Shown here in pieces: positions 16,670 through 25,201 of a stretch of 64,000 bases of DNA. Each line of letters begins with the position of its first letter. Position 1 is the first letter of the stretch. Position numbers and translations under genes: made by a program. Below the pieces are notes generated by a model, which was not told the DNA's origin, did no database searches, and saw only the letters and a program-made list of their open reading frames with translations. Source of the DNA: an uncultured Campylobacter sp. (GTDB lineage: Bacteria; Campylobacterota; Campylobacteria; Campylobacterales; Campylobacteraceae); contig NZ_CALHGM010000034.1 in assembly GCF_938030145.1 (NCBI RefSeq), forward strand, positions 37,330 to 101,329, in the 5' to 3' direction.

Positions 16670-18826
16670 CTACTTCCCGTCTAAATTTAAAATTTTACTC
16701 GAAATTTCATCTATCGTCGCGTTGAAATCCTCCGCCAGCGCGCGCTTTAGCTCCTCTTTCGCCGCCATCATATCGCGCACGATCGCAGCTTCAAACTCCT
16801 CTCGGTTCAGCGCCTCGTCGCCCTTAGCAAACGCAAAATCCAGCCCAAACCACGTAGCCACGGCAAACGCAGGCACGCACACCACCGCGCCCGGACCGCA
16901 CACGAGCCCCGCACTACCGCTAGTCGCGCTGGCGCCCGCCTTGGTAAGGGTCTTCGCGCCCGTCTTGGCCGCAGTTTTAGCGAGGCTCTTGCTTATCAGC
17001 TTTGCGCCCAGCACGCCACCCAGCGCCCCTAGCCCCGTCCCGCTCGCGCGATACGCCTTGCTTTTTAGGCTGAAGCTCTGCGTGACGTTAAGATCGACTT
17101 TCGCGCCGTATTTTTTGAGCGTAAAATTTAGCGAGCTCTCATAATTTTTGACGTTTGCCGCAGCGATTTTAGCGATGTTTTCACCAAAATCTTTCGGAAA
17201 GCTTTCGCTTACGAAGCCCGCGAATTTCTCATTCAGATACGCCCCCGCGTCATCGTCCCACACGCCGTGCCACAGCACCAGATAATCGCTCAGAAACGAG
17301 TAATTGAAATCCGCCATTTTCTGCGCGCTGAGCCTCGCGCCCTCGTCGTAAACGGCGTCGATGTAGCTATTCAGCGCAGATGCGGCGTTTGCCTCCGCGG
17401 CGAAGCGCGTAGCGTTTAGCTCGCCTCTTAGAACGTCCGCCTCGCGCGCGCTTAAGATCAGCCGCTCGCCGCTTTGCAGCACGATCTGCACGCTCGTTTC
17501 GACCGCGCTTTTAGGATGTGTGCCCTCCGCTCCGCTGCCTGCCGTGCGCGTCTGCGCGGCGCAGATCAGACACAGCGTGACGTAGGCAAGCGCAAATATC
17601 GTGCCGCTAAAGCGCCCTATTTTGGGCGCGGCTGCGGCTCGCGGCATAAAAAGCACGAAGGCGCAAAGATGCAAGATCGCGCAGTAAAAGAGGAAATCTC
17701 CCGCGCAGATCAGAAACAAAAGAGCGATTTTTAGCGCGCTAGGGCTCTGCGACAGCGCCAGCTCAAACAGCGCGTTTTTGTAAAATTTCAAAGCGTAAAT
17801 TTCATTTAACAGGGCGGATTTGAAGTGCGCTTGCGGCGCGGTAGATTTTAAAATTTCAAAAATTTCGGCTACCGATGCGGAGTTTGTCGCAGAATTTTTG
17901 GCGGAACTATCAGCAGCCATACTCGGTGCGGCGGGATTTTGGGCTAAATTTTTCGCTGCGGCGGGGCTAGTCGTAGAATTTTTAGCGTTGATTTGCAGCG
18001 CAGCGGCAGTATTTGCCTTAGAATTTTCAGCCGAGACCTGCACCGCCCTGACGGAGCCCGCTTTAAAATTTGCGGGCGAAGCGGTGAGATTTTTAGCGGC
18101 GTTCGGCGCGGGCTTGATAATGCTATTCGCCTCGGAATTTCGCACAACCATGGCGACGTTGTTCGCCGTGAAATTCTTAGCGGAATTATCTGTTGCAAAA
18201 TTTCCGACGGGTGCGGAAGCGTCGTTTGTCGCGAAATTTCCCATGGATGCGGCGTTGCGGGCGGGCGGGGTAAAATTTATCGCAGAATTTAAAGAGTGCG
18301 CAACTGGATCCGCAGCGTCCGCAAGCCGCAAATAGGCTAAATTTAGAGCGAAATTTACCGCTACGGCAAGCGCGGCGAGCAGCAAAATACTAAGTTTGAG
18401 CGATAAAATTCTAGGATTTTTAATCTCTTTTAGGCTAAGCTTAAGCACCACCAGACGCATCAGAGCAAGAGCTGCAGGCAGCGCCGCGAGCGTCACGAAT
18501 AGCTCCGCGCCGCGCAGATCGGCTATGCCTAGCGCCAAAGTGGCGCTTAAGATAATCGCGCCCGCGCAGGCAAAAACCCCGCTTATCAGCCTGCCTCTAA
18601 AAATTTTAATCAAAGTCCCGCCGCTGCGAAATAGCGCCGCATTGGCGCGCTGCTTCGCCTCGTAAAAAAAGCTAAATAGCACCCAAAATAGCGCGTAAGC
18701 CCAAAACGCCGCCAGCGCGCAAAAGCCCACGTCGTCCCAATCCTGCGCGTAAAGTGCGAAACAAAAAACGCTAACGATCAGCGCTAGCCTAAGCGCTATT
18801 TCACAGATCCAGCGGCGCGTCGTCAT
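16670..18826 (-). CDS. Multi-pass membrane protein of unknown function with a repeat-derived insert
   Basis: About 718-725 residues. Numbered from the upstream ATG at 18847: transmembrane segments at about 17-34, 41-61, 88-109, 114-135 and 151-172. Residues 183-325 form a low-complexity stretch rich in Ala, Asn, Ser and Thr with recurring AKN(F/L) and NF units. Further membrane segments follow at about 373-400 and 412-432. The soluble C-terminal half ends in a long Gly/Ala/Lys-rich helical region (SKSLAKTAAKTGAKTLTKAG) and a hydrophobic VCGPGAVVCVP hairpin. I recognise no family. The start overlaps the end of dnaB by 26-47 bases depending on which ATG is used (18847, 18829 or 18826); 18826 has an AGG 7 bases upstream. 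The DNA of the insert is packed with RAATTY words. Confidence 0.7.
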   Translation of the reverse strand: MTTRRWICEIALRLALIVSVFCFALYAQDWDDVGFCALAAFWAYALFWVLFSFFYEAKQRANAALFRSGGTLIKIFRGRLISGVFACAGAIILSATLALGIADLRGAELFVTLAALPAALALMRLVVLKLSLKEIKNPRILSLKLSILLLAALAVAVNFALNLAYLRLADAADPVAHSLNSAINFTPPARNAASMGNFATNDASAPVGNFATDNSAKNFTANNVAMVVRNSEANSIIKPAPNAAKNLTASPANFKAGSVRAVQVSAENSKANTAAALQINAKNSTTSPAAAKNLAQNPAAPSMAADSSAKNSATNSASVAEIFEILKSTAPQAHFKSALLNEIYALKFYKNALFELALSQSPSALKIALLFLICAGDFLFYCAILHLCAFVLFMPRAAAAPKIGRFSGTIFALAYVTLCLICAAQTRTAGSGAEGTHPKSAVETSVQIVLQSGERLILSAREADVLRGELNATRFAAEANAASALNSYIDAVYDEGARLSAQKMADFNYSFLSDYLVLWHGVWDDDAGAYLNEKFAGFVSESFPKDFGENIAKIAAANVKNYESSLNFTLKKYGAKVDLNVTQSFSLKSKAYRASGTGLGALGGVLGAKLISKSLAKTAAKTGAKTLTKAGASATSGSAGLVCGPGAVVCVPAFAVATWFGLDFAFAKGDEALNREEFEAAIVRDMMAAKEELKRALAEDFNATIDEISSKILNLDGK

Positions 18827-20885
18827 CATCGAGCCTGTTTGCCTCATTGATCTTTGGAATGCCCATCTCTTCGATATTTAAAGGCGGCGCGGGTTTAAAT
18901 TTTGCCTCATCCTCTTGCGCCTCAAAAGGCAGTTCATCGCCCTCGCCGCTTTCAAAATACGCAGCGTTCACTTGCTGCGTGTTCTTTGCGCCTTGCGATA
19001 CGCCTTTTGCATCTTGCCGCGCGCCTTTTGCGCCCCGCGATGTGTCTTTTACGCCCTGCGGAGTGCCCGTTAAATTTTTATGCGCGCCCTCTGTTTGAGG
19101 CGCGACGACGCCCGCTCTCGTATCATCTAAATTTTGCCCCTGAAATTCTTGCTTTTGCGGTGCGTTCTGTGCCGCACGACGCACCTCTGCTAAGCCCTGC
19201 TCTGCGCTAAATTTAGACTCGCCGTCTATCTCCTCGTCGCTTTCGCCAAAGCTAGGCATCTCATCAAAATCTATATTTACTCCGGAATTTCGGGCGCTAG
19301 CGGATCTTTCATTTAAGCTTACGCTGCTGTTTTGCGCTTCGTTAAAATTTTGCGCTTCATTAAAATTCTGCGTTAAATTTTGCTGCAAATTCTGCGCCGT
19401 ATCGAGGCGCGGCGCAGCAGGCTCCTCGAAGCCCTGATCTTGCAGCTGCGAGACGTAGTCGAGATTGTCGTTTTCGTTAAAGATCGCACTCTCGCTGGGC
19501 TCGCCGCCGAAGCTCGTATCGACGAAGCGGGTAAATCTGCCCTGAAAGCCCACCTCGATCGTCCTGCCCGCCTCGCCCGAGCGGTTTTTTCCGACGATGA
19601 TTTCGGCCTTTTCCTGATAGTCATTACGCCTAAACACGGGCTCGCCCGCGTCCTTACCCTCGGCCTCCAGCCGCGAAATGCGCTCGCGCTCCATCTGCTC
19701 TTTATAAACCTCGTCGCGATAGACGAAAAGTATGATGTCGGCGTCCTGCTCAATCGCGCCGCTTTCGCGCAGATCGCTTAGCATCGGGCGTTTGTTCGAG
19801 CGCGCCTCAAGCGAGCGGTTTAGCTGCGATAGTGCAATGATCGGGATGTTGAGCTCGCGTGCTAAGAGCTTAAGCCCGCGCGAAATTTCGGCGATTTGCA
19901 GGTGGCGCTCGGAGTAGTTGCTCGTGCTCGTCATAAGTCCGATGTAATCGATCACGCAAAGCTCGATATTGGCGTCCGCGGCTTTGAGTTTGCGCAGCTG
20001 GGTGCGGACTTGGTGGATGTTTACATAGCCGCTGTCATAGACGAAAAGAGGCATATTCAGCACCGCGTCGCAGGCGTCGTTGAAGCGCGTCCAGTCGTCG
20101 TCGCTGAGCTTGGCGCTCATTATGTCGCTTAGCGGGATCGAGCTAAGCGCGCTTAGTATGCGATACATCAGCTGCACGGATGGCATCTCTAGCGAGAAAA
20201 ATACGACGCCTTTGCCGCTTTGCAGCGTTTTCATCATTAAATTTAGCGCAAAGGCGGTCTTGCCCATGCCGGGGCGGGCGGCGATGATGATTAGCTCGCC
20301 GGGCTTTAGCCCCTTCGTGCAGTCATTTAGGAAGCGAAAGCCCGTATCCAGCCCCACGAGCTCCGAGCCTGCGAGTGCCTTTTGGCGCTTCAGCTCCTCT
20401 ACTACGTCAGCGATGATCTCGTGTGATTTTTTGATGCCGCCGTGGCGCTCCTCGTCGATAAGCTCGTAAATTTTGGAGCTGATCTTATCGGCGGTGTCCT
20501 TGCTACGCACGGCTTCGTTTACCATCGAAGGGATCTCGTGCGCGACCTTGATTAGCGAGCGTTTGATCGATTTTTCGCGCAGCTCGAGCGCGTATTTTGG
20601 GGCATCGACCACGCCGCTAGTGGCTACGACCTCGGTAAATGCGCCATCGTCGTAGCGCTCGGCTAGCCATTTTTTAACGAAGCTCGGCGCGATCGGCTCG
20701 TTGTGTGAGGAGCATTTGACGATCGCCTCGTAGATGTCGGCGTGCGGCTTGTAGAAAAAATCGCCGACCGAGATTATCTCGCTCAGCTCGCCGTATTCGT
20801 CCTCGTTTTGCAAAAGCGAGCTTAAAATCGCGCGCTCCATATCCAAATCGTATAAATTTGCAGGCACATTCTGCTTCGTTGCCAT
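18801..20885 (-). CDS. dnaB: Replicative DNA helicase DnaB with a long C-terminal extension
   Basis: The hexameric replicative helicase. The N-terminal primase-interacting domain (about 10-110) and linker precede the RecA-like motor with Walker A ARPGMGKT (203-210), Walker B LCVIDYIG (309-316) and the SQLNRSLE and GAIEQDAD motifs. A 25-residue insertion rich in Glu and Arg lies at about 395-420. The conserved core ends near GRFTRFVD (456). After it comes a tail of about 235 residues, absent from ordinary DnaB (about 460 residues): Asn/Gln-rich, then 7-residue repeats (608-636), then acidic motifs DFDEMPSF (539-546), GDELPF (649-654) and DDDDAPLDL at the end. These resemble the SSB tip. GAGGGGAAG precedes the ATG. 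The helicase call is certain; the tail function is unknown. Confidence 0.95.
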   Translation of the reverse strand: MATKQNVPANLYDLDMERAILSSLLQNEDEYGELSEIISVGDFFYKPHADIYEAIVKCSSHNEPIAPSFVKKWLAERYDDGAFTEVVATSGVVDAPKYALELREKSIKRSLIKVAHEIPSMVNEAVRSKDTADKISSKIYELIDEERHGGIKKSHEIIADVVEELKRQKALAGSELVGLDTGFRFLNDCTKGLKPGELIIIAARPGMGKTAFALNLMMKTLQSGKGVVFFSLEMPSVQLMYRILSALSSIPLSDIMSAKLSDDDWTRFNDACDAVLNMPLFVYDSGYVNIHQVRTQLRKLKAADANIELCVIDYIGLMTSTSNYSERHLQIAEISRGLKLLARELNIPIIALSQLNRSLEARSNKRPMLSDLRESGAIEQDADIILFVYRDEVYKEQMERERISRLEAEGKDAGEPVFRRNDYQEKAEIIVGKNRSGEAGRTIEVGFQGRFTRFVDTSFGGEPSESAIFNENDNLDYVSQLQDQGFEEPAAPRLDTAQNLQQNLTQNFNEAQNFNEAQNSSVSLNERSASARNSGVNIDFDEMPSFGESDEEIDGESKFSAEQGLAEVRRAAQNAPQKQEFQGQNLDDTRAGVVAPQTEGAHKNLTGTPQGVKDTSRGAKGARQDAKGVSQGAKNTQQVNAAYFESGEGDELPFEAQEDEAKFKPAPPLNIEEMGIPKINEANRLDDDDAPLDL
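18982..19065. repeat. Degenerate 21-bp tandem repeat inside dnaB
   Basis: About four 21-bp units (at 18982, 19003, 19024 and 19045), each built on a C(T/C)TTTTGC-type core, encode the heptads GVKDTSR, GAKGARQ, DAKGVSQ and GAKNTQQ in the DnaB tail. The unit length keeps the frame. Confidence 0.65.
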
Positions 20886-21847
20886 CGCTTCCCCTCGTTT
20901 CGCGCGCTTTTGCGCGTCTAAATTTTAAGCTCTATAAAATCGTAAATTTAAATCCGCAGCCCTGGTCCAGCGCTTTCGAAAACTGATGCAGCTTTAAGCG
21001 CTCGTCACGAGACCTTAGAACTATCGCGGCTTTGAAAATTTCGCGCTTCCGAAAGCCGCGTAATTTTAAGCCGCTGAACTCTTATGCCGCATATACCGCG
21101 GCAACTTTAAGGCTACACCCAAAGGCTGCGGCAGCGGATTTAAAATTTTGAAATTTCATAGAGCTTGAAATTTCGCTAGGGCTTATAATTCTTTAAAATT
21201 TTAAGCCCGCCCATTAAAAATTTGGCGCCTTAAAGCTCGGGCATTAAATTTTGCGCCCGAGCTACAGCGAGCGAACCTTTCTAAATTTAAACCGAGCGTC
21301 GCGATTTGAAATTTTTCAAACTCCTTAAACAATGAGCCGAATGCCGTGGCATTTAAATTTAACGCTCGCCCGCTGTTTCGCAAAACAGTGCGTCTATCGC
21401 GATAAATCGCGCTAAATTTAATGCGGCTCGACTTCCGCGCCGTGCCTTGAAATTTTACGCCGCTGAGCTCTATGGTTTAAAATTTTACGTATCGAAATTT
21501 CACGCCGCAAATTTAGCACCGAATCGCGAGGCTCAAATTTTAAAATAAAATTTCACGGCGAATTGCAAAGTTAAAATTTCAAACCCAAAATTCCAAAACG
21601 AAATCCTAGAGCTAAAATTTTAAACCTGAAATTCCAAACTAAAATTCCAAGCCGCACTCTCAAAAGCTCAAATTTAAAAACGTTGCCCTAAAGATGAAAT
21701 TTTAAAATTTCACGCCTCAGACGCGCTGTACCGATAAACCTAGACGAACCGCAGTGAGCCCAGCGCGACGAAACACGAAAGCGCAGGACTAAGCCACGCG
21801 CCGTAGCGGCTTTTAACCGCTTTAACCGGCTAGGCGCCCCGCAGCTC
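20886..21847. other. Long noncoding region packed with RAATTY words
   Basis: Nearly 1 kb between dnaB and ispG with no credible gene. AAATTT, AAATTC and GAATTT recur with GC-rich spacers; I counted about 13 in 21480-21720. It must contain the dnaB promoter, which I could not place. The only ORF of any length (60 codons at 21201-21383) has an Asn/Leu/Phe-rich composition that follows from the repeated words. Confidence 0.7.
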
Positions 21848-22915
21848 TCACGCTCCTTCGCGAATCCGCACCTCGTCCTCGACCTCTTGCAAAAACCGCT
21901 CCACGAGCTTGCTCTCCTCGAGTTTGGCGACCACTTCGCCGTGGCGTATCACGATGCCGCGCCCGTTGCCGAACGCGATCGCCACGTCCGCGCCCTTCGC
22001 CTCGCCGATGGCATTTACGACGCAGCCCATGACGCTGATATTTAGCGGCGTTTTTATATGCGCGGTTTTTTCTTCGACGATTTTGATCGCGCTTAACAGA
22101 TCGCTTTGCAAACGCCCGCAGGTAGGGCACGAGATGATATTGACGCCGCTTTTTTGCACGCCCGCGTCCTGTAGGATCGCGCGCGCGACGCGGATCTCCT
22201 CCTCAAGCTCGCCCGTGATGCTCACGCGCATCGTATCGCCGATCCCCTCCATCAGAAGCGCGCCCAGCGCTATCGCGCTTTTGATGCTCGCGTGAAATTT
22301 CGTCCCGGCCTCGGTTACGCCCAGATGAAAAGGATATTCGCATAGCGGGCGCAGCGCGCGATACGCAGCCACCGTGCTCGGCGCGTCCGAAGTCTTAAGC
22401 GAGATCGCGATATCGCTAAAGTCCTCATCCTCAAGCAGCGCGGCGTTATACAGCGCGCTTTGTACCATCGCCTCCACGCTGCGACCGTATTTTTGCTCAA
22501 ACTGCTCCTCTAGCGAGCCCAAATTTACGCCGATGCGGATAGGCAAGCTGCGAGCTTTGCACGCGCGCACGACCTCTTTAATGCGGTCCTTGCCGCCGAT
22601 ATTGCCCGGATTGATGCGGATAGCATCGACAAACTCCGCAACCTGCAGCGCCAAGCGAAAATTAAAATGGATGTCCGCTACGATGGGAAGCGGCGAGCTT
22701 TTTTTGATACGTGCGAGCGCGTCCGCGTCCGCTTTATCGAGTACGGCGCAGCGCACGATGTCGCAGCCCGCGAAATACAGGCGGTTAATCTGCTCTAGCG
22801 TGCCCTCCACGTCCTTCGTTTTAGAAAAGCTCATCGACTGCACGGAGATGGGCGCGTCGCCGCCAATTTTGACGGAGCCGACGAAGATTTGGCGGGTCGG
22901 ATAGCGATTTTTCAA
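21848..22915 (-). CDS. ispG: 4-hydroxy-3-methylbut-2-enyl diphosphate synthase (GcpE)
   Basis: A [4Fe-4S] enzyme of the MEP isoprenoid pathway that converts MEcPP to HMBPP. The N-terminal TIM barrel begins RQIFVG and SVQSMSF. The C-terminal domain has the cluster ligands in CPTCGR, a further cysteine in VMGCVVN, and GEAKGAD near the end. The 355-residue length is normal. The start is TTG at 22915, with AAAGG about 9 bases upstream; no better start is in frame. ispE, another MEP-pathway gene, lies at 53533. The gene stands alone between two long RAATTY-rich gaps. Confidence 0.96.
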   Translation of the reverse strand: MKNRYPTRQIFVGSVKIGGDAPISVQSMSFSKTKDVEGTLEQINRLYFAGCDIVRCAVLDKADADALARIKKSSPLPIVADIHFNFRLALQVAEFVDAIRINPGNIGGKDRIKEVVRACKARSLPIRIGVNLGSLEEQFEQKYGRSVEAMVQSALYNAALLEDEDFSDIAISLKTSDAPSTVAAYRALRPLCEYPFHLGVTEAGTKFHASIKSAIALGALLMEGIGDTMRVSITGELEEEIRVARAILQDAGVQKSGVNIISCPTCGRLQSDLLSAIKIVEEKTAHIKTPLNISVMGCVVNAIGEAKGADVAIAFGNGRGIVIRHGEVVAKLEESKLVERFLQEVEDEVRIREGA

Positions 22916-23541
22916 ATTTAAGCCTTTAGAATTTTTTGCGCTATTTTATTCAAAACGGGGTTAAAATTTAATAATTCGCGCTTGCCAGCCGCCATAGAAT
23001 TTCGCCTGCAAAATTTCACCCGCTAAATTTTGCTTTCGCGCTTGCAAAAAATTTCATTTCGCCGCGGAATTTGAGCGAATAGAGCTCTATAAAATTCCGT
23101 CATTTAATAAAATTCTAAAAATTCCGGCGACAAATGAAACTCTCAAAATTTGATGGCAAGCGAAATTTAATAAACCACGCAGCTAAGCAAAATTCTGCGA
23201 ATTTAGCAGGTGGGCGAAGTCCTCGACATAAAATTACGAAATTAAGCTCTTGAAATTTCGGTGAAATTTTAACAGCAGTATCGTCGCAGTGCCTGCTCGT
23301 GCAAAACGAGTGCAGTCCGGTTTATCCTAGCAGCGCGGCATGCAGCCGTGAAATTTCAAAGCCCGTGAATGAAATATGAAAATTTTATTTTTAATTGCAG
23401 CAGTAGGGAGCATTGTTTCGCACGGCGACAAAGCCGAAAAAACATCAGCGTTCGTGTTTTTGCAATGCAAGCGCCGTTCTTACAGAGGCAGTAAAATTTA
23501 AACCGCCTACGCATATAAATTGCGCCGGCGTGCCGCCTAGG
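22916..23541. other. Noncoding RAATTY-rich region
   Basis: About 625 bases without a credible ORF on either strand. AAATTT, AAATTC and GAATTC words recur throughout, in short A/T blocks separated by GC-rich spacers, as in the other long gaps. Confidence 0.65.
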
Positions 23542-24606
23542 CTAGCGCACTAGCTCCATATTCACCTTGACCCTGCTCATCTTGTCCTGCAGCATATCCA
23601 TCACCGACTCATTGCGCGACGAAGCGTCATCCGTCGGGGCTTCGTGCTGCTGCCACTTGCTTTTCGGCGCTGCGGGGCCCCACTGCGACGAAAATATCAG
23701 CCCGCGCTTTTTCTCGGTCTCAGGCGCAGGCTCGTAAGGCTGTGGAGCGGGCTTCGCCCAACGCTCATCATAACGCATCGCAGCACCTTGCCCTAGCGCA
23801 TTACCCCGCTTTGGCGACGGCATCCTACCAAGCGTGCTACCGCCAGAGCGCCCTATCGCACGGCTAGAGCGAGCAGATGTGGGAAGATAGGGCGCGCGGG
23901 CATTTTGACGAGCCGTATACTTCGTGGCGCTCGAATGAGATGCAGCTGTATGCCCCATAGCGCCAGAACGAGTTGCACTATAGCCGTAGCGAGCTTGCGG
24001 CTGTGCAATTTGAGTCGTCGTTAATTTGCGAGCTTGTGCGTCTACAATTTTGCCGGTCTGATCATCTGCACCTCCGTGAGTTTGCGCGCTTGCGCTTCTC
24101 CGCATATCTGCGCCTCTGTAAGTTTGCTCCGTATCGCGGGCGCTTGGCGCCTCGTCCTCATAGATACGGATCTTTGGCAAACGCATCAGCGTCGCGACTA
24201 GACTCTTACTAGCTCTATTTTGACTGCTTGATTGATTAGCTGAGCGCCTAGATGCTTTATTTCTCGCAGAATGCGATGCGGAATTTTGCCCGGGATTTTT
24301 AGTAAAATTTTTCGCACTTTTTTGCGTGAAATTTTTAGCGAAATTCCTAGACGCACGCGTATTTTTTGTGAGCTTGGATTTTGAAAGGCTTTTAGCATTT
24401 GCAGATTTTTTAGCATGCGGCTCGGTAGAGGATTTCACCGAAGTATTTTTACTCGGATGATCTTTGGCTCGTAAATTCTGAGATGAAATTTTAGATTTAT
24501 GGTTTTGCTGCGCGGCGGTAGATTTGTGGCTTTGCTGCGCAGCAAAAGCGCTAGAGAAGCTCGTCAAAATGAACGCAATTAAAAAAATACGAGCTAAATT
24601 TTTCAT
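23542..24606 (-). CDS. Secreted, strongly basic low-complexity protein
   Basis: About 354 residues. A signal peptide (MKNLARIFLIAFILTSF, cleavage near AFAA) is followed by roughly 120 residues rich in Ser, Lys, Asn and Ala with AKNF(T) units, then an Ala/Arg/Thr/Gln-rich middle, and a short ordered-looking end (about 310-354) with RGLIFSSQWGP and a terminal amphipathic MLQDKMSRVKVNMELV. I recognise no family. The first third is encoded by RAATTY-rich DNA. I chose the ATG at 24606, 5 bases after AAGGA; the ATG at 24621 would overlap the ribosome site. It stands alone. It could be an envelope- or nucleic-acid-binding polycation; this is a guess from charge. Confidence 0.7.
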   Translation of the reverse strand: MKNLARIFLIAFILTSFSSAFAAQQSHKSTAAQQNHKSKISSQNLRAKDHPSKNTSVKSSTEPHAKKSANAKSLSKSKLTKNTRASRNFAKNFTQKSAKNFTKNPGQNSASHSARNKASRRSANQSSSQNRASKSLVATLMRLPKIRIYEDEAPSARDTEQTYRGADMRRSASAQTHGGADDQTGKIVDAQARKLTTTQIAQPQARYGYSATRSGAMGHTAASHSSATKYTARQNARAPYLPTSARSSRAIGRSGGSTLGRMPSPKRGNALGQGAAMRYDERWAKPAPQPYEPAPETEKKRGLIFSSQWGPAAPKSKWQQHEAPTDDASSRNESVMDMLQDKMSRVKVNMELVR

Positions 24607-25201
24607 CGTTTTCCTTTCCATGGATTTTAGGCGAAATTTAGCAAAGCTTAGATTAAGCCGCGTTAAATTTAATGAGTGAGGCTATGAAATTTCAGCTCTA
24701 ATTCCAAGCCGTATCGCCAAATAAAAACATTGATAAAGGCTAAGCTGTAAAAATTCCACAGCTAGGATTCTGTTTGGCAATAGAATTTTATCACATTAAA
24801 AATATGACGCCACAGCAAAATTTTATCTTGTAAGCGTTTAAGAAGGAGAGCTAAAAAATTTTAAAGTTTTAGAATTCTGCGCTTAAATTTTGAGTGGCAA
24901 GTCAGAATTTAAGGTAAAAAGCAAACTCATATAAAGCTTTTAAATTAAAGGATAAAACGGCAAAACTGCAAATTCGCGGTGAGATACGAAATTCGCGAGA
25001 TCAAGCGGTAACTAAAAATTACACCACTTAATCGTTAATTAATAATAAATCACCGCGCTTTAGACGTATCTAAAACGCGGCACATATCATTTTAGCGGCG
25101 TGTAGCTAAAATATCGCCGCATATAAGGCATTGCAGAGCGCTGCAAAATCTCACAGCACCGTTGCAATGGCATAGGAGTGCCGAATGACGCTCCTATGGG
25201 G
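24607..25201. other. Noncoding region after groEL
   Basis: About 595 bases between the groEL stop and the low-complexity protein gene. No credible ORF. It contains the hairpin at 25171-25198 and scattered RAATTY words. Confidence 0.6.
25171..25198 (-). terminator. Hairpin just after the groEL stop
   Basis: An 8-bp perfect stem (CATAGGAG and its complement) with a 12-base loop, three bases after the groEL stop codon. No T-tract follows on the minus strand, so it may stabilise the 3' end and not be a true intrinsic terminator. Confidence 0.4.

Noticed and set aside
17820..18335. 171-codon open frame on the plus strand opposite the membrane-protein gene
   Set aside because: It lies opposite the low-complexity region. 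Palindromic RAATTY words keep the reverse frame free of stops and give it EF/KF residues. No ribosome site or family supports it.
21201..21383. 60-codon ORF in the dnaB-ispG gap
   Set aside because: Its Asn/Leu/Phe-rich sequence is what the AAATTT words encode by chance; no ribosome site and no known family.
20886..21847. CRISPR-like array
   Set aside because: The words are regularly dense, but there is no constant repeat with unique spacers of fixed length, and no cas genes are near.
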